From Phascolomyces articulosus (taxonomy: Eukaryota > Mucoromycota > Mucoromycetes > Mucorales > Lichtheimiaceae), in the NCBI GenBank assembly GCA_025677815.1, contig JAIXMP010000010.1:806001-870000 (forward strand): a stretch of 64,000 bases of DNA, read 5' to 3'. Positions 34,491-50,400 of the stretch are shown here, piece by piece (positions within the stretch are counted from its first letter, which is position 1; every line of letters begins with the position of its first letter). Both the position numbers and the translations under genes were made by a program. The notes beneath the pieces were generated by a model. That model searched no databases, had not been told where the DNA came from, and saw nothing but the letters and a program-made list of their open reading frames with translations.

Positions 34491-35746
34491 GGAATTTAAT
34501 AAGATTTTTTAAACTCTTGGCACCAGTACTACCCTGATGATATCCTTGGATAAAACAGTGGAGTCCCGCTTTTTGCATTCCCAGTAAATTCAGTCTTTTG
34601 AATATATTAGTTATCAATTAATCATAATTAACTTCTATTCTTTACATTTAAATCTACACTATCTGCCCTTAAAAAATATATAATGAAGTGTTTGGATGAT
34701 TAATAGACTTTAATAGCTATAATATCATGGCGTGAACTGGTTATACTATTTTGTATATGATGAAAAAAAAAGATCCTATTTGGATAGAATAATAAAACAA
34801 AGAACAAACGACCAGATAACGCATTGTCATTCCTCTCCAATATCATGATCATTAGCATTTTCGTACCACTGCCACTACCACCATTAGTATATTGTTCCAG
34901 TAAAACCATATCTGATAATTTCTGCACTGAACTGCAGGGTTATTTCCCACAGCGGCAAAACATCGGCCCTTTCAATGTTTAAATCATGCCTCTTGAACGA
35001 ACAACAAATAACCATATGAGCTTCATTATGTTTTCTTGTGTATCAATGTTGATTTAAGCTATTTTGCCGAGAAATGTATTAGAAACACATCAATCAAGGT
35101 ATAAATAGGTATACATACAAATTAAATGCTTTTATGTGGTATAATTTGATTGGTAACAGCGTCATTGGAGCCAATACATAGATTTCACCTGCCATATTCA
35201 TAAAAAAACTACTAAGAGTCAGGTAAACCTTAAGTTCCAGAATTCCATTCTTTATCGATAAGAATTTTTAATGGATCCCTACACAGTAAAATATTCCAAA
35301 ATTAGATTTGTGGTTTACAAAACGCAACCAGAGTATAATTGACAAATATTTCTTGTTAGTATGGAAGATTATGCCGATAAAAATACCGCATATGTTGTCG
35401 CACAACAGTTGCTATAATTAATTATATGACCCCACATTAATCACAGCATTAAAAAACCAAAAGATATATTGAATAATGTAAATAAGTATATGGCCATAGT
35501 CTAAATGGTAAATATTGTATTTTTGAGATGTATATAAGAATGGAACAAAAAAAAAAGATATTACAGTATATTGGGGTGAGAAATAAGGAAAAAACTTTTT
35601 TGGTTTTTAATCGAGGTGGGAAGGAGGAATAAGACGAAATGGTTGATATGGTAAAAAATAATAAAAATAGGAAAGAAACATATATAATCAAGGAATTTAG
35701 AAAAAAGTATACATAAAAGATGAAAGAAATGATAATATTTTACAAT
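34491..35746. other. Intergenic, AT-rich
   Basis: 3' flank of the minus-strand ATP sulfurylase gene and unassigned AT-rich DNA. The 75-codon frame at 34700-34927 (-) has no recognisable features. Nothing else is supported. Confidence 0.5.
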
Positions 35747-38268
<2,522 letters not shown>

Positions 38269-39272
38269 ATGGATCAACAAATTATATCTTCAGGTGTTCC
38301 GATCCTTATTTTGGGATTGGGCTGGACAGGCCACTTTTTGATTGAATTACTTTCTCAACATCATATTGCTTATGCTGCAACGTCGCGTCACCCAACAACA
38401 AAAGATGCTATTCAATGGGAATTACCACAAGACAATAACAATTGTACACACGTGAACGTCAATAATCTACCGCGCGCACAAACAGCCTTGATTACATTTC
38501 CAATTATCAGTTCTGAATGCATCACAGCCTTAATGAATGCATATGAATCCAAATATGGTTCTGAAACACAGTGGATTTTATTATCATCCACTCGACCTTT
38601 TAGCGGTAACCCAAGTGATCGGCATGGTCCGATAGATTCATTGAAAGATACTTCAGGACGAATGAATGGTGAAGCTGTTATTTTAAAACAAGGTGGCACG
38701 GTGTTACATCTTTCAGGTCTATGGGGAGGACAGCGGTAAAAAAAAACATCATCATCAAAAAGATGGACATATATCTTTTTTCTAACAAGTTATATAAATC
38801 TATATTTGTGTGAGAGAGTATTGTCTTGCAGCATTTTTATATATTGGCTTCCCGCTCAATACCTCAATTATATACGTATAGGCAACCACGTAATTGGGTA
38901 CCACGTTTTGCTACACAACAGGCTATTCGTGGTAAATTGTTGACTCGACAACTTCATTTGATTCATGGTAAAGATGTTGCCAGGGCAATTGTGGCAGTGC
39001 ATCAACAGTTCAATAAAGCAAAAGGGGAAAGATGGGTTGCGACGGATGGTGGTTGTTATGATTGGATCCAATTATTTTTGGCATGGGCAAGCGATGAACA
39101 GATCGGAATAGCTCGTGATTTGGCTGAGGAAGATAACATCTGTCGTCAGGCGTTGGGTGATGGATCACTGGAGGATATCGTTGCACGAGGTGGTGTCAGG
39201 CCACGGTTGGATTCGCGTGATTTCTGGGATACCTTTCAACTTGAACCTAGTGAATTTCTTCAAATACCTTAG
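38269..39272 (+). CDS. NAD(P)-binding Rossmann-fold protein (SDR/epimerase-like)
   Basis: Two exons, 38269-38735 and 38882-39272, with a GTAAAA donor and GTATAG acceptor, give 285 aa. The start MDQQIISSGVPILILGLGWTG places a Gly-rich dinucleotide-binding loop (GLGWTG) after the first beta strand. Later motifs include LLSSTRPFSGN, HLSGLWGGQRQPRNWV across the splice junction, and QLHLIHGKDVARAIVAV. This is the layout of extended/atypical short-chain dehydrogenases of the YeeZ/epimerase kind, where VHVDD-like segments precede the C-terminal substrate part. The substrate is unknown and no catalytic YxxxK is evident, so it may be a non-classical member. An earlier acceptor at 38832 breaks the frame, which is why the later one is chosen. 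It is divergent from ATP sulfurylase. Confidence 0.75.
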
Positions 39273-42200
39273 ATTAGAAAAGTGTTTATCTTGTAATTAA
39301 GAAATAAAAAAATGAGTACAACATGTTAGGATTTGGATTTTTAAGACGTTATATTATTCTGTTATGGCTATGGAGCTAGCAAAATTTTCCAAGCAACTGC
39401 AAACCTACTTTTTTTTTTTTACTTCTACTGATCCGTATTTATAAGTAAACTTTTTATAATTTTTCATATCTATCTATCAAAAGTCTTGATATTGATTATA
39501 TGGCATAATAATTACAACAGTTTTATAATATATAAAAGAATAGGTGTAGAGTTGTAACAAAAATTAACAGTTGCTCTTTTTTTGGGTTAGTTTGGTATTA
39601 CCAAATAAGGAAAGCAAACAAATTGTGCTTCCATCTCCTCTTATGAGTATAATTGATTCCCACATGAAATGGGCAATATCAGTACAAGAAAGATAGCGAA
39701 TCGGAAAGCTTGGTTATTCTACTGGTATAGTTCAAATCGCCGAAAAATCACCGAGCTACCAAACGTCAGGAATCTGGGAGATCGAGTCTATATAATTGCC
39801 ACCTTTTGGAATACTATCGCTATACGTTATGTTATTTTCTTTTTGCTTATAAAAAGTGAAGGAATCACGATTATTAAAACATTGCATGATTATAGCTGGT
39901 TACACCTTACTGATTCGATAACCAACCCGAAATACAAGTAAAAACACTTACTGTGTTGCTGTGACCATTACTTACGGCACCAACTCCATTGTAGAAAACT
40001 GTAAAAAAGATGTGGTTGATTTCGTAATGTACCATTAATTTCTATGCCCAGTTTAATCAATTTAACATAGTGTCGCGCTTCAGTTATTACTGGCTTTCCA
40101 CCGCTCAACAATACAAGTGCAACAATAAGTTTTTTTATTAATTGATATAAATTATCATATTTACGTATTAGAAATAACTTTTGAATGTCTGAGGAGATCT
40201 AAAGCAGCTATTGTTCTATCATACATCTAGTACAATGTGCTGCATTATTTTCTCTTTGTGTTTTATAAAGTATTTGTAGAAGAGCAAGTTTAACATATGC
40301 TCAACCAGAAGCTAGGCCAAAATACTACCTTGTCTTCTTTTGAAACTGTATTTAAAACTTAGAATATATTCATAAAGGTCATCTAGCAAATCCAGATGAG
40401 TAGATTTTTATGTGCATCGTTTAATAGTGAAATTAATTTTATACAGAATCTTGCTCTTCCCAGTTTGGAATAATTACATTAAATACCTATTGTTGAACTC
40501 ACAGGACCTTTTTTTTTGGGAAAAAGGTTTTAATTTAAGGATTACTTTTTTCGGTAGTTGACTGTTCAAATTGTTCATATAGCAACGCTGCCACTTCTAT
40601 CTTTCACGTCCTGACATGGGTGCCAACTATATTGTATTAAAAGCATTTTCTATTTTGTTCTTTTTCTCAGTACTTGGCTCCTTGAATGAATGTTCAGTAC
40701 TCGCGTAATACTATTCGAATACGTTTATTATGCAGATATTAATATTACTATATTCTGGTATACTAGCTTGGTGTTGTAAATGAACACAAAACGATACTCC
40801 TATGAAGTTATCACTTTTCAATTTATTTGCCGGTTGAATCTCTTTATTTTGCATGTATTTTAGTGTTTATCCATTCAAAATCCTTTGAAAGGCCCGCAAT
40901 TTATTATATAACGAACACGTTTTATTTAGAGCTCAAAAAATTCCAACTTGGGATTAAGAATATGCTACCTTTAAGATATTTCATGAAAAAATATACAATA
41001 CTTCTAAACAGAAGTATAATACAGAAAAAATAACATTTGTAGTCATGATTATAACTGAAATATGAATGTACCTAATATATATTATTATAATATCCCGTCT
41101 TTAAATGCTTTGGTGAAACGTAATTGTTATAATTATTAATAATACTTATTATCAATGAAAAGATGGTAACTAGCCCATTTGAAATGTTACTCTGATATTT
41201 TATCAATCCTGGCAGTAGCCAAGGGTATGCTATTTAAATTTAAATCATTGTTTAATAATAGCCACGCCCTTATTATAGTTCTAAAGTACTGATATAGCGT
41301 AATATATTTACGCGAGTAAAATGACTTTAGAATTTTTGGAAAATTTATGCGATGATCCGACTATATATTCGTTCCGGTCGTCAGTACTACGATCGATAAC
41401 TTTCCATTATTTCCGATCCAGAAAGCACCTATTACAGAGAACAACTGCCGTGCTTTTTTTCTTTCCTTCTGTAATATACCATTTAACCTATCGATGGGTC
41501 GATTATAGCTTTGTGTTTGAGTAGGAGTTCTTGAGCAATAGGCTTTCCACACTAACAAAATTGCTATTAGCTCTGTTATTATTAATTGATGGTTTTGCAT
41601 CATGGTTATCTATTGAGGTAATGTTGAAAAAAGAACAAAGTCATCTCCATAACATGCATCATGTGATATATGAAATAGTTGCTGGAAAATTAAAAAGACT
41701 GTTTAATACACCGGAATTCCTTTACTATGCTTATAATGGGATAATTATGGTTATAGAAAAGTAATTTTATTTGAAGTATTAGATCCATCTCGTAAAATGA
41801 CATACACAACGTGCTTATTTTGTTACTATACTATTTTAGCTCCTGTTTCCCGAATTGGCTATTAGTTATACAATCAAGTATATGAGATTATGGCGTTTGT
41901 TAAATTTTTCTTTGTATGAGCATGTCAGTGAGTGAGTATTTAACAGCTCTGATAATAAGTAATAATAAGGAATGCTTTCCTTTGTAAAGTATTTTTCTAC
42001 TAATATTCTTACCACCCTAAAAAAATATAGAAGAATCTGAATAACCTCCTATCCCCACTGTTCATAAACTTCATTATATACTCCAGCTTTAGAAAAAAGT
42101 TTTTTTGCAATATATATTATTTGTTAGCACATGTCATAAAACAAGTACAAACATTTTAATACAATAATCTGTCTCTAAAGGCACCTGCAATTCTACTGTT

Positions 42201-43175
42201 GATATTCTTATTAAAAAACCCAAGTAAAGGTAAGTTAAATAAGAAAGTACTTCACATTGGTTTTTGACCTTTAGCTTTAGTATGATTACAAAAAGGAATA
42301 AAAGTTTGGAGTGGATCATTTCATCATTTATATAATATGACAGATCAACAACATTAAACTGAATTGTCCCATCAGATAAATCAATAAGAAAAACAACTTG
42401 TTACACTAATAATAAGACCCTGGATTAGGATTCGGGTTAGGATTAGTATAATATCCAGCCAAGTCAAGATGAAACAGGGAAAAAACGTCATTTGTTCGGA
42501 CCACAATAATATTTGATTCGTTTGTGAGAATTAATATGGTAAAAAATATAAATATGTTTGTATAGTAATTGATATGATCCGGGCCTAATTACGTAAAAAA
42601 AATAGCCCCGCTTGATCGTTGTTGCGTCATAAATCAATCTAACAAACAAGAACTATTTTATATTGAATATTAATCCTCTCTTTTTTTCATCCTTTGCTAA
42701 AATTATACTAGAATTATTCTTTAACAGCACATTTTGTTTTTGAGCGGCATTGTTTTTATTGTTGAAAAGATATGCTTGGCAATCTAAAACACAGCAAATA
42801 AAAATGTCAATGTGCCTTACGAATGACCTAATATGGATACTACGTGTAGTCAGTGAGAAGTGGCGGAGCTTGATGTGATTTTGGTTGGGGGGAGTATAGA
42901 AATGAGATGTGCAGTGTATAAACAGCAAACTATTAATAATAATAATGGGGAATTGGTGAAAAAAATATTTTTTTGGGGGGTAGAGAGGGATGGTAACCGA
43001 CTCAAGTTTTGGCTGATATTGGATGATGATGATACATGTCATTCAACTCACATTATAACACACATACTTATTCACTTACAGACTCACACACACAGTTATC
43101 TCCCCTCTCTTTCTCTCTTTTCTCTCTCTCTTTTTTTTTTTACACACTTCTTTTTCTTTTCTGTCTCTCGTTGCC
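39273..43175. other. Gene-poor AT-rich region
   Basis: 3.9 kb without a convincing gene. Overlapping frames at 41321-41764 (+) and 41361-41603 (-) are the longest coding-like signals; neither has a recognisable domain or start context. TTAGGATTCGGGTTAGGATTAG at about 42425-42446 resembles degenerate telomere-like repeats but is only about three units. The right end is the pyrimidine-rich 5' flank of the Pumilio-family gene. Confidence 0.45.
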
Positions 43176-46100
43176 ATGGATTTCACCTGGATATCAGATG
43201 TTTCCAGCACTCGAAAGAATCCATCTTATTTATCCAAACCAACTACTAACGGTCCTTCGCCTCCACTTTCTAGGTAATGTATCTATAAAAAATGTGAAAC
43301 CTGTAATCTTTATTTTTACTTTTTTCTCTCTTTCTGTCCTTTTTTTTTTTTTTGCTGTCACAGTATCCGACGAGAGAAATCTTTTTTACTTCCTACATAT
43401 TTATACCAAATATACTATTTTCTTTTTATTTCTTTCTCTGTTTAATAGAGGTCTAGATAGTTCTTCAATGCGAACAGCGTCAGCAGCACCTGGAGGAAAT
43501 ACAACCACAACAGTTCGTAGACCGAGAGCTGGAACGATGCCAGCCTCTGTGTTTCCATATGTACCGGATAACTATCCACCCCCATCTTCATCTTCTTCAC
43601 TGGCTGTTCCATTTGGTTCTTCTATCAATACAACGTCTGTAACGACGACACCAACAACAACCCCTTCTTCCTCAATAGCCGCAGTGGGAACAAGACATAG
43701 ATCCGGTTCCGCCACGTTTACGACGGAAGCTAGTCTTGGTGCAACACTATTTAGTTCCGCTCCTTACCCACCTTCCATTGATACGCCTTCTTCACCATCA
43801 ATAGATGAAGCAGCGGGTGGTACCATTGTCAGTACTTTGGCATCCCTTGGCCTAGATGACGATACAGCCTATCAAGACCATCACCACAGAAATAATAATA
43901 ATAATAAGTATGCTTCATTGCCTGCATTATCAATTACAGCAACCGACCCTTCAGCCGCGGGTAATAGTGGCGTCAGTGGTAATGGTTTGCCCACACCTGT
44001 CCGCAGTCGGGCATATACAGTGGGGACACGGATGGAACGACCGAATATCAGCAGACTTTTGGCTCCTTCGACAATGAGATTTGACCCGTTTTCTTTAGAT
44101 ACTGAACAAGCTACCCAGCAACACCAACACCAGCAACAACAAAACAGACCGCGTGCTATTAGTTTGGGTATGGTCGATGAACCACCTGTCATTCCTTCGT
44201 CATTTCATTTAATGTACCAACAACAGCAACAACAACAAACGGAATTACGTGGTTCACGTAGTAGTAATAATCTAATGGATTTATTAAACTATAGCGACGA
44301 ACAGCAGCAACGGGGACAACAGCAGGTAAGGTTTTTTGAAAAAAAAGTTTCTGCTTTTTTTTTGGGGTGTTAAAGAAAAAGAGGATGCACACGCCACATA
44401 ATACGAACCCAACCATTGTTCTGTTTCTTTAATGTCTTTTTTTTAGGACCTGATTACCCCTGTATCCTCTTCTTCAACACCATCATCTCCTTCCTCAGCA
44501 GCTGCACAAATTCCTTCGCGTGCTTTATGGTTAGGTAATATTACACCATCGTTGAGTGTACCTGATCTTGTTCAGTTGTTTGCTTGTTATGGTACGGTGG
44601 AGAGTGCCAGGATTTTATCAGACAAGGAATGTGCATTTGTTAATTTTACAACTGTGGAGGCGGCTGTGGCTGCAAAGAACGATCTTGAAACACGACTGGG
44701 TAGCAAACTTCAAGGTGCAACTGTTCGTGTTGGTTTTGGGAAAGCTGACGTCAGTCAAGCCATGGCCAATACAACAGAAGCAGGTCCCAATGCTCAAGGG
44801 CCTACGCGTGCATTATGTAAGAATTAATTTTTATTTTTACAACCACTATCCTATTTTCTAAACAACTTTTATTGACGCATCATCATTATAGGGGTGGGTA
44901 ATATTCCAGCCAACATGAACCCAGGAATATTGCGGACGATCTTTCAACCATTTGGAGGAATAGAATCGGTTCGTGTTCTGTCACACAAAAACTGCGGCTT
45001 TGTGAATTTTGAACAACAACAAGATGCTGTACGTGCACGTAAGACATTACAAAACAAAGAGATTCTGGGCCCAGGTACAGGTGCTGTTCGTATTGGATTC
45101 GCAAAGGCACCTGCTCTTGCAGCTGCTCCCAATATTCTCGCCCAAGCAACAAACACAGCTGTAACAGCAGTGGCAGCGGTAGCGACAGGTGGTACCCCTC
45201 CTATGCCAGATGAAGTTGTTGTCGATGACAGAGATGTGCTTCCCAATTTACATGCCACCATTTCGGCGGCTTCGGTGGCTGCAGCTTCACCCGATACTTA
45301 TCAGGCTACCCAATGGGCTGCCGCTATGATGATGTCGAGTATGATGAAAGGCGTCACCGGTCAGCAATATAATGCTATCCAGCCACCAGCAGGGCATCCA
45401 ACAAGTTTATATGCTGCAATTGCTGCTGAACGTCGATTTATCATGCAACAATTAGATCATGAGATTGTGTCAGCAGAAGATGTATCACCAGGTAAATAAA
45501 AAAAATGAATGAAGAATGTGGGGTGGAGTGATCTACGTCAAACGAAGCAATAATTTTAAACGGGATGATTGATATATTTATATATAAAATATCTAGATGG
45601 AAGAGTTCCCATGACCTATTGTTCTGCAATTCCTTTGGTACCCGAGCTGGGCTCAGATCGAAAACTAGAGCCTTTACGTCTGCGTGATATGAGAAAGAGG
45701 TTGGATAATGGTCAAGCATTACAAGATGTCGAAAGTATGGCGTTGGAATGTATGGATGAGGTGGTAGAACTTTGTAATGGTATGTTTATTTGCATTTATT
45801 AGGCTGGGTTTAAGTTTGTATATTTTACTTGGGATGTGCCATTTTCTTATGGATTTATATATATATAGATTATATCGGTAATACCGTGATCCAAAAAGTT
45901 TTCGAATTCTGCAGTGATGATACAAGACTACTTATGTTAGAACGTATTGCACCTTTCCTTGCTTCCATTGGTGTCCATAAGAATGGCACTTGGGCTGCAC
46001 AAAAAATCATTGACCATTCTAATACACCTGCTCTTGTAAGATCTCCTCTGTTATGCATATTTGATGAATTATTTAATGTACTTATGTACGCGTGTTTTTT

Positions 46101-47463
46101 TTTCTAGATTCGAATTATTTCTGCACACATTGCTCCCTATGTACCTTTACTTTTACTCGATCAATATGGAAATTATGTTGTTCAATGCTGTTTACGCAAG
46201 AGCACAGAGTGGAATCAATTTATCATGGATGCCATTGCTGATAAATGTTGGGAAATTGGTCAAGGACGATTTGGTGCGCGTGCAGTAAGAGCGATTCTTG
46301 AAAACCCCATCGTTACAAGGGAGCAACAGGTAAATAATAATAATAAAAAGTTAGATTTATTTGTTGTTTGTTATGATTGGGATTTTGCAGAATTGTTTAT
46401 GATTCGTGTATAAAGTTATTTTTTTCTTAGTTATATTAATTTTTTTTTCGTCTTCTCTTAGGTATATGTTGGAGCATCTGTCATTCAAAATGCTGTTTTG
46501 CTTACAACGAACGCCAACGGCGTCTTATTATTGATTTGGCTTTTGGATACATCTGAATTACCTGGCCGATTTGGCGCTCTATGTCCACGCTTACTCCCTT
46601 ACTTGGTCAAACTTTGTACACATAAGCTTGGCGCAATGACCATTTTCAAAGTGATCAACCAACGTCATGATTTGGATGCCCGAAATCTACTTCTCAACGC
46701 TATCTTTAATGAATCAGCTTTGCTCGATGATGTATTGCGTGATCAAGTCCATGGACTTGGTCTTGTACAGAAAATTATCAGTATTTCACAGCTTGAACGT
46801 CGTGATGAACTTATTAGACTTGTTTTGGAATCATTGACAGAACGACTTCATGTGCAACCAACAACACAAGCTTATAAACGCCTTTTTGACGAGATTGAAC
46901 AACAACAGCAGCAACGGCATTCGGAGAGTGGTTTATCCACTCCTTCTACATTGGAAAGCGTAACAGAAGAAGAAAGCACAGATGAGCCAAAGGAGCAACC
47001 ATCAGAGCAGCAGGAGATTGAACAATCTGAAAAACCTGAAGAAAAATTGGAACAGCAGCAGTCAGAGCAACAATGGACACAAAGTCCACAAGCAGTAGCA
47101 ATGATGGCAAACATGTATGCAGCTGCCATGGCAACTGCAGCAGCAAGTATGCAACATCAACAAACTTCACCTGCTCCAGCTCCAGCAATGCCTGACTTGA
47201 CACAATTCGATAGTTTGATCAAGTCATTATTACGTAATACCACTACTACAAGTACATCTACTGCAAATATTATTACGTCCAATGTTGCTACCTCGCCCAC
47301 TTTCTTGAATGATAATAATCAAGATGAGAATACCTCATCATCAGCTAGTGCTAAAGAGAATACCGAAAATGGTAACGGTGAAGTTCTAGTAGATCAAAAC
47401 AATGTCGAACCTATCAAGAATTATCAAGAAGTCCAAGAACAGCAACAACAAAATCCAGAATAA
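43176..47463 (+). CDS. Pumilio-family RNA-binding protein with two RRMs (Jsn1/Puf2 type)
   Basis: Eight exons, 43176-43273, 43449-44325, 44447-44816, 44892-45491, 45597-45779, 45869-46035, 46108-46329 and 46462-47463, all in phase, give about 1172 aa. The ATG at 43176 opens MDFTWISDVSSTRKNPSYLS and is joined in frame to the second exon. Two RRMs follow a long Ser/Thr/Gln-rich N-terminus. RRM1 (about 352-435) has LWLGNITPS and CAFVNFTT. RRM2 (about 449-525) has WVGNIPAN and CGFVNFEQ. A Puf repeat array spans about 710-975 (YIGNTVIQKVFEFC; GTWAAQKIID; DQYGNYVVQCCLR; HKLGAMTIFKVI). The last ~190 residues are Gln/Glu-rich. Proteins of this plan bind 3' UTRs of specific mRNAs, in yeast many for membrane proteins, and repress them in the cytoplasm. 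The Gln-rich tails may drive condensation (inference). Codons in exon 2 show repeat-like CAA/CAG runs. Confidence 0.92.
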
Positions 47464-50400
47464 TAATCATAATAGTGTTTTTAATTGATATACTACAAAC
47501 AAATTATTCCTTTTCCCCTTTTCATTCTGTATAATTTTTTTATAATTGGTAGATGTAATACCTTTTCTTCTTAACAGCTATTGTTTTCTTTATATACATC
47601 CCCCTTTTCCCTTATGTTTCATTTTTTATACCTTTGTTTAAATAGTAAATAGTAACTCAAAATCATTCTCTCTATCACAAATCTACAAAAAAAAAAAAAG
47701 AATTTGTATATAGTAAAAAAAAGATTTCTTATGTTTAACAATTTGTTCGCTTTTTTTTTTGATGACCGAGATCTTACAATATTCGGAGCATTCTTATTTC
47801 TCTTTTTTTTTTCCATTCTAAACATGCTGCGTTTTTTTGTTCTCATTTTATGGTGAAAATAGTGAAAATCTGAGAAGTATAACCAGAGTGCGTGTGTTGT
47901 GTAAGTGGGGTCTAAAAAACATATACCAATTTCTATCATACCGAATGATCACAAAGGATCTGTAACAAATAAAATAATACATGAATGTACGAGCATCGAT
48001 TATTTTACGGCTTCATCAGATGCTGTTACAACTTGAAACAAATTGTTATCAGCTCAAACTGATCACCAGTTTTACTCTTCGTGCTTATGTAACTCTGATT
48101 CACACTTAAACGGTACAATTAAAACTATATATCTATGGCCTTATAGACAGAAATGTACCAAAGATTTGTTTATTATATTGATTAGGTCTGACTCTATATT
48201 ACTGATAGTAGAAGAGGAATATATAGCTATTATCTTTGACAAACTAGTATCAGTATGTCATTTTGGAATAGCTTCAAAGAACAAAATTTAATCAAGAGGA
48301 ACGCATATAAAATAATTTTTTTACACGATAAAACACTTGTTATTTTAAACTTTGTCGCTCCTAATGTATCAAAGGTCGTACATATTTAACAGTTCAAATT
48401 ACTGCAGCTGTCTGTCTACATATACTTTTTTTGCCCAAAGATTTTGCCCAAAGATCTGGAAACAAACTAGCCATCATACTTCAGCGTGTTATCCTATATG
48501 CATCAAATTATTTCAAAGCGTTTATAACCCGGTCTATTATATTTAATCATTAACTATTAATTAAAGAGTTGAAATTTGAAACTTTTCTCAAGAACCATGG
48601 AAATAACAAAACTAAACAACTCCGCAGGTGGATTCAGTTATATATTTACAAACATTAATTACTACCTTTCATTAAATCAATTGTTGTATTTGATAAAGAG
48701 AAAAAAAGTATATATTTGAATAAGTGTGAATTATCTTGAGTTGAATACCCTATGTTTATTATGTTTATTATCTTCTTATATGTTTATGCTTCTCATTAAT
48801 AGCTGTCACGCTGTTCGTGTAATTGAGCAATCAAATAATAGTCAGTGTATTCTAGAAATTATACAAGTTGGTGACCATGTCTTTTAAATGGAAAAGTTAT
48901 ATGTTAGGTTATCTTTTCATGTTTGGGTGTTGTCAAATCTACTGTTTTTTGAAAGATAATATGTGGATAACAGAGTTATAGGAAAATATTCCTGTATCCA
49001 TTATCATTTTTTTAACTAATATATTCATTTTCACTTGCTTGTGTTATGAAGAAAGATAATAATAAATATAATTCTTTTAATGGAAATAAAGATGCAAATC
49101 ATAGAAGTAGAAGCAAGTGGTTAAAGTAGCTATCATGTGTTTCGGAAATACTCTTTCATTTCGCCCAGGACCGGAAAAAATCCGGCCATTGTAAACTGTT
49201 GAAGTCACTACGTCTTTGACCCGTGAAATAAAAAAAAGACTACCGGTTATTCCTGTCGTAACAATATGGCTATATAACCTTTTCCCTTCTCTCTCCTTGT
49301 CTACTTCCCCGAGGATAAACCACATGGTGCACCAATCCATTTCATTCTGTAACGTAGAACGAGATTTTTCTTTGCGACACTAAAAATTTTAATCAAAGTT
49401 AGACCTGATTTGAAAACTGTGATATGGTTCTCCTTCCCCCCAAAAAACAGTACTGGTAGAAAAGTTTCACTTATTATTCCCAGGGTCGTTATTTAGAACA
49501 ATATTTTATGGAAAAAAGAATGATGCAACAATCCATTCATCAACCTTTCTTAAACGTGTTATTATAATATATGCCCAACCACTGCAATCATATTATTTAT
49601 GATGGCTAACAGAATTGTCTCGTTCAATGAACCTTAAAAAATAATATGAAAGATATCCTTTCATCCACAGAAGCATATGGAATACATTAGAATAGTAGCA
49701 GTTTTGTAAAAGAGATGATGAAAGAGTAAATTTATCAGTTTAAATGACAAAAAATCTATTCTATCCTTATAATCTTATATAGTACATTTAATAACTTGTT
49801 TTCTTGGTGCGATAAGCATTTTAAAGCTAACAAGGATTGATTCCATGCTTACTTTGACCTCAACTGGAATCATTGATGAGAAACATGTACGAAAAAAAAA
49901 CTAAAAGTGTTGTTGTTCTGTTTCCGAAAATCCGGTACAACACTGATTTGTGTTACGGTATCGAACATCATTTTATTCTTCAGTTTGGTTATAGTAATAT
50001 AATAATATATAATGCTACTTTTTCTATGAAAATGTTAAATCTATTGCTTTTATTCCTTAAAAAAGTTATAGCTATGATGTTTAAGTTATTTTTTTCCCGT
50101 GTTGGTTAAAGTGCAAATATGGTCTATGCGTTTAGGTTGTACATCAAAAAGAAAAAATATTTTTTTTGTGACACGGAATACTTACACCAACAAACATACT
50201 TCTACCTCAATAGGGTACCCAGTACAAGAAGGTTTGCAACAAAAAATCAGTAATGTGATTCTATTATTATTGTACATTGATATCTCAGCCAGTTTAACAT
50301 ATAAGGTTATAAGTATATTAATAGTAGTAGAAAAGATAATCTTATTCAGAGAGAAGGAAATAAAGGGTGATGTAATACTTTATGATGATTAATAAAATGA

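Noticed and set aside
41321..41764. Overlapping frames on both strands (67, 77 and 80 codons)
   Set aside because: They have no domain, no splice-consistent joins and AT-driven composition. An ancient repeat fragment remains possible but is unsupported.
42425..42446. Telomere-like TTAGG/GGGTTAGG units
   Set aside because: Only about three degenerate units in a unique interior context. This is too short to call an interstitial telomere.
43036..43170. Upstream extension of the Pumilio gene reading MSFNSHYNTHTYSLTDSHTQ
   Set aside because: This frame runs through the pyrimidine-rich 5' flank and the first intron. The ATG at 43176 gives a proper exon with a donor that joins in phase.
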